The notes under the pieces were generated by a model. It made no database searches. It worked only from the letters and a program-made list of their open reading frames with translations, and was not told the origin of the DNA. From an uncultured Streptomyces sp. (GTDB lineage: Bacteria > Actinomycetota > Actinomycetes > Streptomycetales > Streptomycetaceae), in contig NZ_CANLBS010000004.1 of assembly GCF_947488945.1 (NCBI RefSeq), positions 124,001-188,000 on the forward strand: DNA of 64,000 nt, in the 5' to 3' direction. Of the stretch, positions 45,487 through 54,581 are shown one piece after another; position 1 is the first letter of the stretch, and every line of letters starts with the position of its first letter. The position numbers and the translations under genes were made by a program.

Positions 45487-45807
45487 TCATACCTCCAGCG
45501 GGGTCCAGAGGAGTCCGGCGTCCCAGTCCGTCTCCTGGCGGGCCCAGCGGGTCATCGCGTCGATCACGGCCGAGACGTCACCGAGTTCGGTGGTGGCGTA
45601 GGTGTCGCCGTCGCGGTGCTCCAGCGTGTACGCACCGCCGTCCTCGTGCCAGACCTGGACGAATATGTGGGGCAGCTCGGGCGCGCGCAGGACCACGAGG
45701 AAGTGGCCGCCGCGGCCGCCGATGCGCCGGATCAGGTCGGTCAACTCCTCGGCGGACGGCTGGGCATGCTGCTCCCCGCCGTCCGTTCGCACCGTGATGT
45801 TCAACAT
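45487..45807 (-). CDS. Hypothetical small protein, possibly Imm1-like
   Basis: The ATG at 45805-45807 (MLNITVRTDGG) gives 106 residues; an upstream ATG at 45843 has worse coding statistics. The sequence forms an alpha+beta fold (AEELTDLIRRIGGRGGHFLV, then VLRAPELPHIFVQVWHEDGG, then RDGDTYATTELGDVSAVIDA) and ends WARQETDWDAGLLWTPLEV. Similar short proteins are annotated as Imm1 immunity proteins, but no toxin gene is adjacent; I regard the assignment as weak. Confidence 0.65.
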   Translation of the reverse strand: MLNITVRTDGGEQHAQPSAEELTDLIRRIGGRGGHFLVVLRAPELPHIFVQVWHEDGGAYTLEHRDGDTYATTELGDVSAVIDAMTRWARQETDWDAGLLWTPLEV

Positions 45808-45897
45808 GCGCCAGACAGTCGCACATGCCACTGACATTCGCACACGCCACTGACGACGGCCGTGGCGCGTGCAAGGTCCCGCTGCGGAGGGAGGAGG

Positions 45898-46566
45898 TCA
45901 GAGTGTGGTGATGTGCAGGCGGATCGAACCGTCCTCGACGGTCTCCACGCGGACCTGGGTCAGGTCCCCCACGTGGGCGTCGGGGCCGAGCGCCTCGGCG
46001 CGGGGGCCGACGCCCACGACCCGCATGCCGGCCGCACGGCCCGCCGCGATGCCGGCCTCGGAGTCCTCGAAGACGATGCAGTCGGCCGGGTCGAAGCCCA
46101 GCTCGGCGGCTCCCTTGAGGAAGCCTTCCGGGTCCGGCTTGCTCGCGCCGACGCTCTCGGCGGTGACGCGCACCGAGGGCATCCGCAACTCGGCGGCTCC
46201 CATCCGGGCCTGCGCGAGGGCGGCGTCGGCGGACGTCACCAGGGCGTGCGGAAGGCCGTCGATGGCGGCCATGAACTCCGCCGCGCCGCCGATCGGCACG
46301 ACACCGTCGGTGTCGGCGGTCTCCTCGGCGAGCATCACGCGGTTGTCCGCGTAGTTCTGCTCCATCGGGCGGTCCGGCAGCAGGACGGCCATCGTGGCGT
46401 AACCCTGACGGCCGTGCACCACCTTGAGTGCTTCGTCCGGGTCGATCCCCTGCGCGACCGCCCAGCGGCGCCAGCAGCGCTCCACCACCGCGTCGGAATT
46501 CACGAGGGTGCCATCCATGTCCAGGAGGAGGGCGCGGGCGGGGAGGACGGTGGCCGACATCGGCAT
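45898..46566 (-). CDS. HAD-family sugar-phosphatase-like hydrolase
   Basis: The 222-residue protein (MPMSAT; a second ATG lies two codons later at 46560) has the HAD motifs: LLLDMDGTLVNSDAVVERCW (nucleophile Asp), LVTSADAALAQARMG (Ser), SKPDPEGFLKGAAELGFDPA (Lys), IVFEDSEAGIAAGRAAGM (acidic pair). A small helical cap follows motif I (about 20-80). This pattern is typical of GS1/beta-phosphoglucomutase-type sugar-phosphate phosphatases (glycerol-phosphate or 2-deoxyglucose-6-P class). It stands alone on the minus strand. Confidence 0.92.
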   Translation of the reverse strand: MPMSATVLPARALLLDMDGTLVNSDAVVERCWRRWAVAQGIDPDEALKVVHGRQGYATMAVLLPDRPMEQNYADNRVMLAEETADTDGVVPIGGAAEFMAAIDGLPHALVTSADAALAQARMGAAELRMPSVRVTAESVGASKPDPEGFLKGAAELGFDPADCIVFEDSEAGIAAGRAAGMRVVGVGPRAEALGPDAHVGDLTQVRVETVEDGSIRLHITTL

Positions 46567-46786
46567 GCTCCAGAGCGCGGACTGCGGTGGGGGCTGCGTA
46601 CGACGCAGCTCGAAGAATGCGAAAACCAGAGCAGCCTCGCCCGCCGGTCAGGGAGTGCGGGCGAAGCCACTTTGTTCCTCTACGGTACAAAAACCGGAGC
46701 CAGAACGCCAATCCCCAGGTCGTGGCGGGCGTCGGAGGGGTTCTCGCCCGCACCGGTGCCGGTCATGTCCGTGATGTCCTCCCCGG

Positions 46787-48124
46787 TCAGTCCCGGTGGC
46801 GGCCGGACGTCTCGGCCTCCAGGACGCGCCGCGTGTGGGGCCCGTACGTGCCGGGTGCGTCCCCCTGGATGTTCCGGCGGGCCTGGTACATGAGGACGCC
46901 GGCCGCCACGCGCTCCGTGTACGTGGCGTCCGAGGCTCCCCGGTAGAAGCCCGCCGCCCGCAGCCGGTTCTGCAGTTCGGCCACCTCCCCGCCCTGGTCA
47001 CCGAGCTGGAGGGTGGAGCCGGTCGCGGGAGCCAGGGCCGGCGGGGTGGAGGTGTCCGGGGTGGCCGTGGACGGGGTCGGGGAGGGCGCCGTGGAAGGGG
47101 AGGCGCTGGGGGCTGTGCTCGCCGTGGGGGACGCGGACGCGGACGTCGAGGGGGAGGGGGAAGCGCTGCTGGCCGAGGCCGAAGCGGAAGCGGAAGGGGA
47201 AGCGGAAGCGGGCGCCGAAGGGGTGGCGGAGGGATCGGCGGTGGGGGTGCCGGTCTCCTCGTCGGTCACCGCCGGGAGAGTGGCCGTGGTCTCCGCCACG
47301 GCCTGGTCCTGGCTGTCGTCCCCGCCGAACAGGCCACCCAGGAAGGCGGCGGTGCCGACCACCGCGACCAGTGCCGCCGCCACGCCGAGCACGGCGAAAG
47401 GCTTCCGTGACCGGGGCTGCACCGGGTCGGGCGCGTCGGTCGCGGGCGGTACCGGAACGGGATGTGGAACGCGGGCTCCGGCGATGACTGCGGTCGGGGC
47501 CTCGGGCGGCAGCGGGGCCCCCATCCACGTCCGGGGTACCGGGCTGTCCGCTGCGGGCGTCCCGGACGCGGCGGGGTGACCGGCGGCCGCCTCCGAGTCC
47601 TCCGGCCCGCCGGACAGGGTCACGTACGGCCTGATCCGCAGGGGGTCGAAGTCCTCGGCGGCGGCGATCTCGGCCGCCGCGCGGGCGTCCCGGGCCGCGC
47701 GCAGACTCTCGCCGTCCGGCGCTCCGGCGGGTGTCACGGCGGTCTCCGCCCCGGCCCCCGTCCCGGCCCCCGCGTCGGTGTCGGTCCCGAAGCCCGTACC
47801 GCTGGCCCCCCGCGCTTCCGTGTCGTCCAGGTCCCGCGCGTCCGTGTCGCCCGCGCCTCGCGCCCCCGCGTTCGCCGCAGCCGCCCCCACGGCCGCCGCT
47901 TCCGCGGCCTCCGGGGCGCCCGCCGGGTCGCCGCCCCCGTGGTCGCAGGCGCGCCGGGTCCCCGTCGGCGTGCCCGCGGCGCAGCCTTCGGCCCCCGTCC
48001 CCGCCGGGGCGACCGGTCCCGCCGGGCCCACCGGTCCCGCTGCCGGGGCCCTGCCGGGTCTCGCTCCCGTGGTCGGTGGGCCGTCCTGCGGGCCGTCGCA
48101 CTCCGGGCATGTCCGGTCGGTCAT
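46787..48124 (-). CDS. Membrane protein with zinc ribbon and peptidoglycan-binding domain
   Basis: The ATG at 48122-48124 gives 445 residues. It begins MTDRTCPECDGPQDGPPTTG, a half zinc ribbon; then an Ala/Gly/Thr-rich stretch of about 190 residues, then one membrane helix at about 245-268 (FAVLGVAAALVAVVGTAAFL), a Ser/Ala/Pro linker (SPSASASASASSASPSPST), and a C-terminal PG_binding_1 domain (LQLGDQGGEVAELQNRLRAA, VLMYQARRNIQGDAPGTYGP). It would span the membrane and hold a peptidoglycan-binding domain outside. It is divergent from the exporter gene. Confidence 0.87.
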   Translation of the reverse strand: MTDRTCPECDGPQDGPPTTGARPGRAPAAGPVGPAGPVAPAGTGAEGCAAGTPTGTRRACDHGGGDPAGAPEAAEAAAVGAAAANAGARGAGDTDARDLDDTEARGASGTGFGTDTDAGAGTGAGAETAVTPAGAPDGESLRAARDARAAAEIAAAEDFDPLRIRPYVTLSGGPEDSEAAAGHPAASGTPAADSPVPRTWMGAPLPPEAPTAVIAGARVPHPVPVPPATDAPDPVQPRSRKPFAVLGVAAALVAVVGTAAFLGGLFGGDDSQDQAVAETTATLPAVTDEETGTPTADPSATPSAPASASPSASASASASSASPSPSTSASASPTASTAPSASPSTAPSPTPSTATPDTSTPPALAPATGSTLQLGDQGGEVAELQNRLRAAGFYRGASDATYTERVAAGVLMYQARRNIQGDAPGTYGPHTRRVLEAETSGRHRD

Positions 48125-48258
48125 CGTGGGTCCCCTCCCCTTGAATTGCCTGTGATTATGCAGCCTTCGCAAGCGGGTTCGACGCGGTGGCCCCGCCCAG
48201 CGAGCCGTAATCCGGCAAAAAGGACAGGATGGGGTGTAAAGGCACCGAGGAGGCGTCC

Positions 48259-50298
48259 ATGGCCCAGCAGATCAGTCCGCCGCTCACCCCCGGCGAAGGG
48301 CGGTCCACGCGGACGATCCTGGTCGCCATCGGCGCACTGCTCCTGGGGATGCTGCTGGCGGCCCTCGACCAGACCATCGTCTCCACCGCGCTGCCCACGA
48401 TCGTCAGCGAACTCGGCGGGCTGGAGCACCTGTCCTGGGTGGTCACCGCCTACATGCTGGCGGCCACGGCGGCCACTCCGCTGTGGGGGAAGCTCGGCGA
48501 CCAGTACGGGCGCAAGAAGCTCTTCCAGACCGCCATCGTCATCTTCCTCATCGGCTCCGCGCTCTGCGGCATCGCGCAGAACATGCCGCAGCTCATCGGC
48601 TTCCGCGCTCTCCAAGGGCTCGGCGGCGGCGGCCTGATGGTGCTGTCGATGGCGATCGTCGGCGACCTCGTGCCGCCGCGCGAACGCGGCAAGTACCAGG
48701 GGCTGTTCGGCGCGGTCTTCGGTGTGACCAGCGTCCTCGGGCCGCTGTTGGGCGGCCTGTTCACCGAACACCTCTCCTGGCGCTGGGTGTTCTACATCAA
48801 CCTGCCGATCGGCGTCGTCGCGCTGGCGGTCATCGCCGCAGTCCTGCACATCCCGGTCCGCTCCGCCAAGCACACCATCGACTATCTCGGCACCTTTCTC
48901 ATCGCCTCCGTGGCGACCTGCCTGGTGCTGGTGGCGTCCCTCGGCGGCACCACCTGGGCGTGGGGCTCCGCGCAGATCATCGGGCTGGCGGTGCTCGCCG
49001 TGGTGCTGCTGATCGCGTTCGTCGCGGTCGAGCGGCGCGCGGTGGAGCCCGTACTCCCGCTGAAGCTGTTCTCCATCCGGACGTTCACCCTGGTCGCGGT
49101 GATCAGCTTCGTGATCGGCTTCGCCATGTTCGGGGCGATGACCTTCCTGCCGACCTTCCTCCAGGTGGTGCACGGCATCTCGCCGACCATGTCCGGCGTC
49201 CACATGCTGCCGATGGTCCTCGGGCTGCTGCTCACCTCGACCGGCTCCGGCCAGATCGTCAGCCGCACCGGGCGCTGGAAGGTCTTCCCCCTGGTCGGCA
49301 CCGCCCTCACCGCGGCCGGTCTGTTGCTGCTCCACCGGCTGGACGAGACCAGCTCCACCGCGGAGATGAGCGCCTACTTCTTCGTCTTCGGAGCCGGGCT
49401 CGGACTCGTGATGCAGGTCCTGGTGCTGGTGGTGCAGAACGCCGTGTCCTACGAGGACCTGGGCGTCGCCACCTCGGGGGCCACGTTCTTCCGGTCGATC
49501 GGCGCGTCGTTCGGCGTCGCCATCTTCGGCACGATCTTCACCAACCTGCTGTCCGGCAGGCTGGAGGACGCGCTGGCCGGACGGAGCCTGCCGCCCGGCG
49601 TGGACGCCGGGGCGCTGGCCGCCGACCCCCGGGCCATCGACCGGCTGCCGCCCGACGTCCAACCCGCGATCCTCGGCGCGTACTCGTCGTCGATCACCGA
49701 CGTGTTCCTCTACGCGGTCCCGGTCGTGCTGATCGCCTTCGTCTTCGCCTGGTTCCTCAAGGAGGACAAGCTGCGCGGCGCGGTGACGGCCCCGGACAGC
49801 AGCCAGACCCTCGCCACCAACCCCGTCGAACGGTCCTCCTACGACGAGTGCGCGCGGGCCCTGTCCGTCCTCGCCACCCGAGAGGGACGCCGCGAGGTCT
49901 ACGTGGACATCACCGCACGGGCCGGTTACGACCTGCTGCCCGCCGCGAGCTGGCTGCTGCTGCGGATGAAGCGCCACGGCACGGTGGAGCCCGGACTGCT
50001 CGCGGACACCGTCCCGCTGCCGCTGAGGGTGATCACCGACGCCGCCCGCCAGGTGGAGGAGCGGGGCCTCGCCCGGCGGGAAGGACTCCAGATGGTCCTC
50101 ACCGACCGGGGCGCGGAAGCCGTCGTCCGGCTGGCCCGGGCGCGCGAGGACTCGCTCTCCGACCTGCTCGGCGACTGGTGGGGGCCGGACCGTCCGACCG
50201 ACCTCGTCGCGCTGATCGCCGAACTCACCGACGAGGTCAGCGGCTCCCGCCGCGAACACCCCCACACCCCGGACCCGCCCCGCGACCACGCGGCGTAG
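48259..50298 (+). CDS. DHA2 MFS exporter with C-terminal winged-helix-like domain
   Basis: The ATG at 48259 (GAGGAGG 6 bases upstream) gives 679 residues. Residues 1-525 form a 14-helix DHA2 transporter: [40 protein letters not shown], and [20 protein letters not shown]. After helix 14 a soluble tail of about 140 residues (about 540-679) reads like a MarR/PadR winged helix: [57 protein letters not shown]. It would export hydrophobic compounds; the tail may sense cargo or regulate. A terminator-like flank separates it from GNAT. Confidence 0.9.
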   Translation: MAQQISPPLTPGEGRSTRTILVAIGALLLGMLLAALDQTIVSTALPTIVSELGGLEHLSWVVTAYMLAATAATPLWGKLGDQYGRKKLFQTAIVIFLIGSALCGIAQNMPQLIGFRALQGLGGGGLMVLSMAIVGDLVPPRERGKYQGLFGAVFGVTSVLGPLLGGLFTEHLSWRWVFYINLPIGVVALAVIAAVLHIPVRSAKHTIDYLGTFLIASVATCLVLVASLGGTTWAWGSAQIIGLAVLAVVLLIAFVAVERRAVEPVLPLKLFSIRTFTLVAVISFVIGFAMFGAMTFLPTFLQVVHGISPTMSGVHMLPMVLGLLLTSTGSGQIVSRTGRWKVFPLVGTALTAAGLLLLHRLDETSSTAEMSAYFFVFGAGLGLVMQVLVLVVQNAVSYEDLGVATSGATFFRSIGASFGVAIFGTIFTNLLSGRLEDALAGRSLPPGVDAGALAADPRAIDRLPPDVQPAILGAYSSSITDVFLYAVPVVLIAFVFAWFLKEDKLRGAVTAPDSSQTLATNPVERSSYDECARALSVLATREGRREVYVDITARAGYDLLPAASWLLLRMKRHGTVEPGLLADTVPLPLRVITDAARQVEERGLARREGLQMVLTDRGAEAVVRLARAREDSLSDLLGDWWGPDRPTDLVALIAELTDEVSGSRREHPHTPDPPRDHAA

Positions 50299-50321
50299 GG
50301 CGGTCGGGGGGCCCGTCCCGG

Positions 50322-50804
50322 TCAGAGGTGCTTGGCCAGCCAGTGTTCGGCGTACGGGCCGGCGTTGAAGGCGGGGACGGCGCGGAAGCCGTGTTTGGCG
50401 TACAGGCCGCGCGCCTCGACGAGGTCGTCGCGGGTGTCGAGCCGCAGCCGGCGCGCGCCGAGGGCGCGGGCCGCCTCCTCCATCGCGGCGAGCAGCAGTC
50501 CGCCGCCGCCCGTGCCGCGGTACTCCGGCCGTACGTAGACCCGGGTCAGCTCGGCGGTGCCGGGCTCCTCCGGCACCAGGAGGAGGCCGGCGCAGCCGGC
50601 CGCCCGGCCCCCGGACCGCCCCACCACGAACTGACCCGTCGGCGGGACGAGCCGCTCGGCACCGTCGTCGCGCAGTCCGTCCGCTATCTCGGCGGCCGTC
50701 GCGGGGCGCTTCCAGTACCGGCCGGCCACCTCGGCGTAGTAGTCGTGCCGGAGCAGCGAAGCCTCGGGGGAGTCGAAGCGTTCGGGGGCCAGGGTCCAGG
50801 TCAT
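50322..50804 (-). CDS. GNAT-family N-acetyltransferase
   Basis: The ATG at 50802-50804 gives 160 residues. Acetyl-CoA binding motif A is TAELTRVYVRPEYRGTGGGG (R-x-x-G-x-G/A), followed by LLLAAMEEAARALGARRLRL and the motif-B region YAKHGFRAVPAFN. The substrate is not predictable. It is convergent with the exporter (23 bp apart) and divergent from the serpin. The 150-bp gap upstream holds a perfect 28-bp palindrome. Confidence 0.93.
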   Translation of the reverse strand: MTWTLAPERFDSPEASLLRHDYYAEVAGRYWKRPATAAEIADGLRDDGAERLVPPTGQFVVGRSGGRAAGCAGLLLVPEEPGTAELTRVYVRPEYRGTGGGGLLLAAMEEAARALGARRLRLDTRDDLVEARGLYAKHGFRAVPAFNAGPYAEHWLAKHL

Positions 50805-50861
50805 GGGGCATTGTGGTGTGCCGACGACCGGATCGTGCAAGGCAATATCGTGCAGGGGCCA

Positions 50862-50889
50862 CGGACCGTTCCGGGCCCGGAACGGTCCG
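50862..50889. promoter_or_regulatory. 28-bp perfect palindrome between GNAT and serpin genes
   Basis: Arms CGGACCGTTCCGGG and CCCGGAACGGTCCG are fully complementary with no loop. It lies 58 bp before the GNAT start and 66 bp before the serpin start, so it is placed as an operator for a dimeric repressor or as a cruciform. Confidence 0.65.
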
Positions 50890-50906
50890 GCGAAAGACGG
50901 CGCTGT

Positions 50907-50942
50907 ACGGCACACGGCACACAGCGCACGGCACACGGAACG
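50907..50942. repeat. CACACGG/GCACACGG short tandem repeats
   Basis: At least four copies of GGCACACGG or GCGCACGG lie in the leader of the serpin gene between the palindrome and the ribosome site. Confidence 0.55.
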
Positions 50943-50954
50943 TGGGGGACGGCG

Positions 50955-52106
50955 ATGAGGGACGGGACGGACCGGGGCGGCGAGGGCTTGGTGGCGGACG
51001 CGGTGGAGCCGGCCGGGCGGCGTGCGGCGGCGGTGCGGGCGCTCGCCGACCGGTGGACGCGGGTGCTGACCGCCCCCGGCACCGCGCCCGGAAGCGGCGG
51101 CTTCGCCTGCTCGCCCGCCGGGCTCTGGCTGGCGCTGGCCGCGGTCGCCGCCGGGGCGCGCGGACGGACCGCCGACGAACTGGGCGCGCTGCTCGGTACG
51201 TCCGGCCCCGCCGCGGCGCCCGACGTGACGGAGGCGGCCCGGGAACTCGCCGGCACGGGGGCGTCGGCCGTCGCCACCGGGGTGTGGAGCCGGGTGGCCG
51301 TCCGGGAGGAGTACCGGGCGGCGCTGCCGGACATCGGCTTCGGTCCACTGGACCCGGCTGCCGTCGACGCCTGGGTGTACGCCGGGACCGGCGGCCTGAT
51401 CGAGCGGCTGCCCCTGCGGATCGGCCCCGGCACACTGCTCGCGCTGGTCAACGTGATCGCGCTCAAGGCGGACTGGGAGAAGCCGTTCGACGCGGCGCAC
51501 ACCCGTGACCAGCCGTTCGCCGGCGCCTCGGGTGCGAGCCGGCCGGTGGCCACGATGCACGCCCGGGTGTCCGTGCGGGACGCGTGGAGCGTCGGGGCCG
51601 CCCGGGTCGTCGAGCTGCGGTGCCGCCGGGGGCCGGACGGGCGCCCCCCGGTCCGGGTCCGGTTCGTGCTCGGGGAGCCGGGAGCGGGCGCGGCGCGGGT
51701 GCTGCCGGCCGGCTGGGCGCCGAAGCGGGCGGGGACGCCGCTCGACGCGGACCTGCTGACGGTGGCGCTGCCGCGGCTCGCGCTACGGACCACGCTCCAG
51801 GTCCACGAAGGGCTTCCGGCGCTGGGAGTGCGTACCGCGCTGTCGGACGCGGCCGACTTCTCCGGGCTCTCCCGCACGCCGCTGGCGGTCTCCGAGGTGG
51901 TGCAGGAGACCGTGGTGCGGATCGAGGAGGCGGGGGTGGAGGCCGCCGCGGTCACCGCCGTGTCGACGCGTGCCGGATCGGCCCGGCCCACCGCGACGCG
52001 CCCGCTGCACCTCGCCTTCGACCGGCCCTTCGGTCTGGTCGTGCTCGCGGGGGACACCGACGTGCCCCTGTTCGCCTGCTGGCAGGCCGAAGCCCCGGAC
52101 GCCTGA
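50955..52106 (+). CDS. Bacterial serpin (serine protease inhibitor)
   Basis: The ATG at 50955 gives 383 residues. Serpin landmarks in order: helix-hinge region AAVRALADRWTRVLTAPGTA, GGFACSPAGLWLALAAVAAG, TLLALVNVIALKADWEKPFD (shutter region), RIEEAGVEAAAVTAVSTRAG (hinge and reactive-centre loop; the hinge GVEAAAVT matches inhibitory serpins), and HLAFDRPFGLVVLAGDTDVP near the end. No signal peptide is present, so it is probably cytoplasmic and would protect against intracellular or released proteases. Length fits the family. Confidence 0.9.
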   Translation: MRDGTDRGGEGLVADAVEPAGRRAAAVRALADRWTRVLTAPGTAPGSGGFACSPAGLWLALAAVAAGARGRTADELGALLGTSGPAAAPDVTEAARELAGTGASAVATGVWSRVAVREEYRAALPDIGFGPLDPAAVDAWVYAGTGGLIERLPLRIGPGTLLALVNVIALKADWEKPFDAAHTRDQPFAGASGASRPVATMHARVSVRDAWSVGAARVVELRCRRGPDGRPPVRVRFVLGEPGAGAARVLPAGWAPKRAGTPLDADLLTVALPRLALRTTLQVHEGLPALGVRTALSDAADFSGLSRTPLAVSEVVQETVVRIEEAGVEAAAVTAVSTRAGSARPTATRPLHLAFDRPFGLVVLAGDTDVPLFACWQAEAPDA

Positions 52107-52391
52107 CCCGCGACGCGGGCACGGAGCTTCCGCCGGGCCCGGCGGCTCCCTCCCGTACGCCCCCGTACGCCCGTATGCGTCCGGCCGGGACCGCGTCGCG
52201 GCTGCGCGGGACGGGCCGCGTGCCGCCTCCCCGCGCGGCGGGCCGTCGATGTGTTCTTTCGGACAATCGCGCGTGACGCTCAGGCGAAACGGGGGTTGAT
52301 GATGTCTACCTCGTAGGGCAATGACAGGCTTCATCCGCACGAACCCGAGTCGACGGGGATGTGCACGAATCGGTGGGAGGGTCGGCGCAGC

Positions 52392-54464
52392 GTGGCAAAT
52401 GCGGAGCACAGCGTGCGCGGGAGCGCGGCGGCGGACGTGGAGACGAGGACCGGGCTCACCCGTGCCCTCCTCTGGATGATCGTGGCCGCGCTCGCCGTGC
52501 GGCAGATGACGGTGGTGCTGCGGCAGCCACCCGGTGAGCGGCTCACCGACCTGGACACCTGGATCGGCGAGTACGGCGTGCTGCACGTCAAGGGCTCGCT
52601 GTACGACACGGACCGGTTCACCGGGACGCCGTTCGCCGGGCTCGTCCTGAAACCGCTGTCCGCCTCGGCGGAGCAGGCGCTCGGGGTCGCCTGGACGTTC
52701 GGTTCGCTGGTGCTGGTCGCCGTGCTCGGCTTCGTCGCCGCGCGGGCGCTGCCCGCCCCGGTGGGACGGCGCACCGCGTTGCTGGCCGTCCCGTTCGCGA
52801 TCGCGCTGCTCATGGTGTCGCTGCCGGTGCGCAACGCGCTCTACCTGGGGCAGACCAGCATCCTGCCGGTGCTTCTGGTGCTGGTGGCCTGCTTCGCCGT
52901 ACGGGACGAACGCGCGGCCGGCGTCCTGGTCGGTCTCGCCGCGGCCCTGCAACCGACGGTGCTGCTCTTCGCGGGCCTGCTGTGGCTGACCGGCAGACGT
53001 CGCGCCGGCGCCCACGCCGGTGCCGCGTTCGCCGTCCTCACCGCCGTCGCGTGGGCGGCGCTGCCGCGCGACTCGTGGGCGTACTGGGTGCACCACGTCG
53101 CCGGGGCGGGGCTCGGCGAGCGGCCCGCCGGACTGGCCAACCAGTCGCTGCACGGGGCGCTGCTCCGCCTCGGCCTGGAAGGGCCGCTGGAGATCGCCCT
53201 CTTCCTGGTCCTGGCGGTGGCCGTCACCGTCCTCGGGATGCGCCGCGCGGTGCGCTACGCGCAGGACGGGCAACTGCTGCTGGCGGTTGCCCTGACCGGC
53301 TGCGTGGCCGTCGCGGTGTCGCCGACGACCTGGCAGCACCAACTGCTCTGGGTGCTGCTCGCGGTGGTCGGCCGGGTCGGCCGGGGCGCCGCGGACCGGA
53401 TGGTGTGGCCGGCCGTGGTGGTCCTGGTGATCACCCTGCCGGGCAAGATGCTGCTGCCGAACATCGGGGTCCTGCACGCGGTGCGCGACAACGCCCTGCT
53501 GATCACGGCGGTCTGCGCGGCCTGCGTCGTGCCGTTCCTCTCCCGCTCCTCGGAACACTGGCTGCGGCCGGTGCCCACCGAGTACGCCCGGCCGGTGGCG
53601 GCGCGCTGGAGACGCGTGCCGCTGCTGCCCTTCTGGCGGCGGGTCCTCAGCCGCCCCAACCTGCTGCTGGAACTGCTGCTGATCCGGGTCGTGTACTCCG
53701 CGTACGCGCAGGTCAGGCTGGCCGCGACGGCCGGCCGCGCCACCGCCGAGGAGCACGGCAGGCAGATCCACTCACTGGAGCAGTGGCTGCACATCGACGT
53801 CGAGCACTGGGTGAACCACACGGTCGCCGGGATCGGCTGGCTGCGCGAGTTCTTCGACTACTACTACTCGACGTTCCACTTCATCATTCCGCTGACCATC
53901 CTCGGCGTGCTCTACGTGCGACGGCCCGCGGACTACCGCTGGGCGCGCTCCACCATCGGCTTCGCCACCGTGCTGGCGCTGGTCGGCTTCTGGCTCTACC
54001 CGCTGGCCCCGCCGCGGCTGATGCCCGGCCTCGGCTTCATCGACACGGTCCATGGGGTGCAGGACTTCGCCCAGCCTGACTACGGCACGCTGACCACGGT
54101 GACCAACCAGTACGCGGCGATGCCGTCGCTGCACTTCGGCTGGTCGCTGTGGTGCGGGCTGATCATCCTGATGCTGGCGCCGAAGGCGTGGATGAAGGCG
54201 CTGGGCCTGCTGCACCCGCTGTTCACCCTCTCGGCGATCGTCGCCACCGGCAACCACTGGCTGCTCGACGCGGCCGGCGGGGCGCTCGTGGTGTCGCTCG
54301 GTTTCGGTCTGACCTACCTGCTGGCGGGCCCCCGGCGGCTCTGGCCGGTGGTGGTGCCGGTGGTCCCCGGTCAGAGCCGCGCACCGGAGGCGGACGCCGA
54401 CCGGGACGGGGTGCCCGGGGACGGTGGCGCCCTGGACGCGGCGCCAGGGACGGCGGCGCGCTGA
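52392..54464 (+). CDS. Bifunctional GT87-like / PAP2-family membrane protein
   Basis: The GTG at 52392 gives 690 residues; ATG 52359 (11 codons upstream) is an alternative. The N-terminal half (about 25-385) has about ten membrane helices and the GT87 (DUF2029) pattern of polyprenyl-phosphomannose-dependent glycosyltransferases (WIGEYGVLHVKGSLYDTDRF, YLGQTSILPVLLVLVACFAV). The C-terminal half (about 420-660) is a PAP2-type phosphatase/inositolphosphotransferase-like domain: AMPSLHFGWSLWCGLIILML and TGNHWLLDAAGGALVVSLG hold the PSxH and xxDxxxG signatures. It may build envelope glycolipids. A terminator follows. Confidence 0.87.
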   Translation: MANAEHSVRGSAAADVETRTGLTRALLWMIVAALAVRQMTVVLRQPPGERLTDLDTWIGEYGVLHVKGSLYDTDRFTGTPFAGLVLKPLSASAEQALGVAWTFGSLVLVAVLGFVAARALPAPVGRRTALLAVPFAIALLMVSLPVRNALYLGQTSILPVLLVLVACFAVRDERAAGVLVGLAAALQPTVLLFAGLLWLTGRRRAGAHAGAAFAVLTAVAWAALPRDSWAYWVHHVAGAGLGERPAGLANQSLHGALLRLGLEGPLEIALFLVLAVAVTVLGMRRAVRYAQDGQLLLAVALTGCVAVAVSPTTWQHQLLWVLLAVVGRVGRGAADRMVWPAVVVLVITLPGKMLLPNIGVLHAVRDNALLITAVCAACVVPFLSRSSEHWLRPVPTEYARPVAARWRRVPLLPFWRRVLSRPNLLLELLLIRVVYSAYAQVRLAATAGRATAEEHGRQIHSLEQWLHIDVEHWVNHTVAGIGWLREFFDYYYSTFHFIIPLTILGVLYVRRPADYRWARSTIGFATVLALVGFWLYPLAPPRLMPGLGFIDTVHGVQDFAQPDYGTLTTVTNQYAAMPSLHFGWSLWCGLIILMLAPKAWMKALGLLHPLFTLSAIVATGNHWLLDAAGGALVVSLGFGLTYLLAGPRRLWPVVVPVVPGQSRAPEADADRDGVPGDGGALDAAPGTAAR

Positions 54465-54505
54465 GGCCGCACCCGTGACGGGGCGCGCACGACGCGGCGC
54501 GCATG

Positions 54506-54555
54506 ACGACGGCCCCCGGCGGGACCCCTCAAGGGGTCCGGCCGGGGGCCGTCGT
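54506..54555. terminator. Bidirectional terminator, long nested hairpin
   Basis: A 15-bp outer stem (54506-54520 with 54541-54555) encloses GGACCCCT/AGGGGTCC. It serves the convergent GT87-PAP2 and transglycosylase genes. Confidence 0.88.
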
Positions 54556-54581
54556 GGTCAGGCGGGTGCGGAGCCGTCGGC

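Noticed and set aside
45487..45807. Toxin-immunity pair (Imm1)
   Set aside because: No adjacent polymorphic toxin gene; only a weak resemblance, so kept as hypothetical.
48121..51435. A minus-strand frame of about 1100 codons across the exporter and GNAT region
   Set aside because: It is antisense to the exporter; Asp/Gln/Arg-rich low-complexity translation and no plausible start. The real minus-strand gene here is the GNAT gene at 50322-50804.
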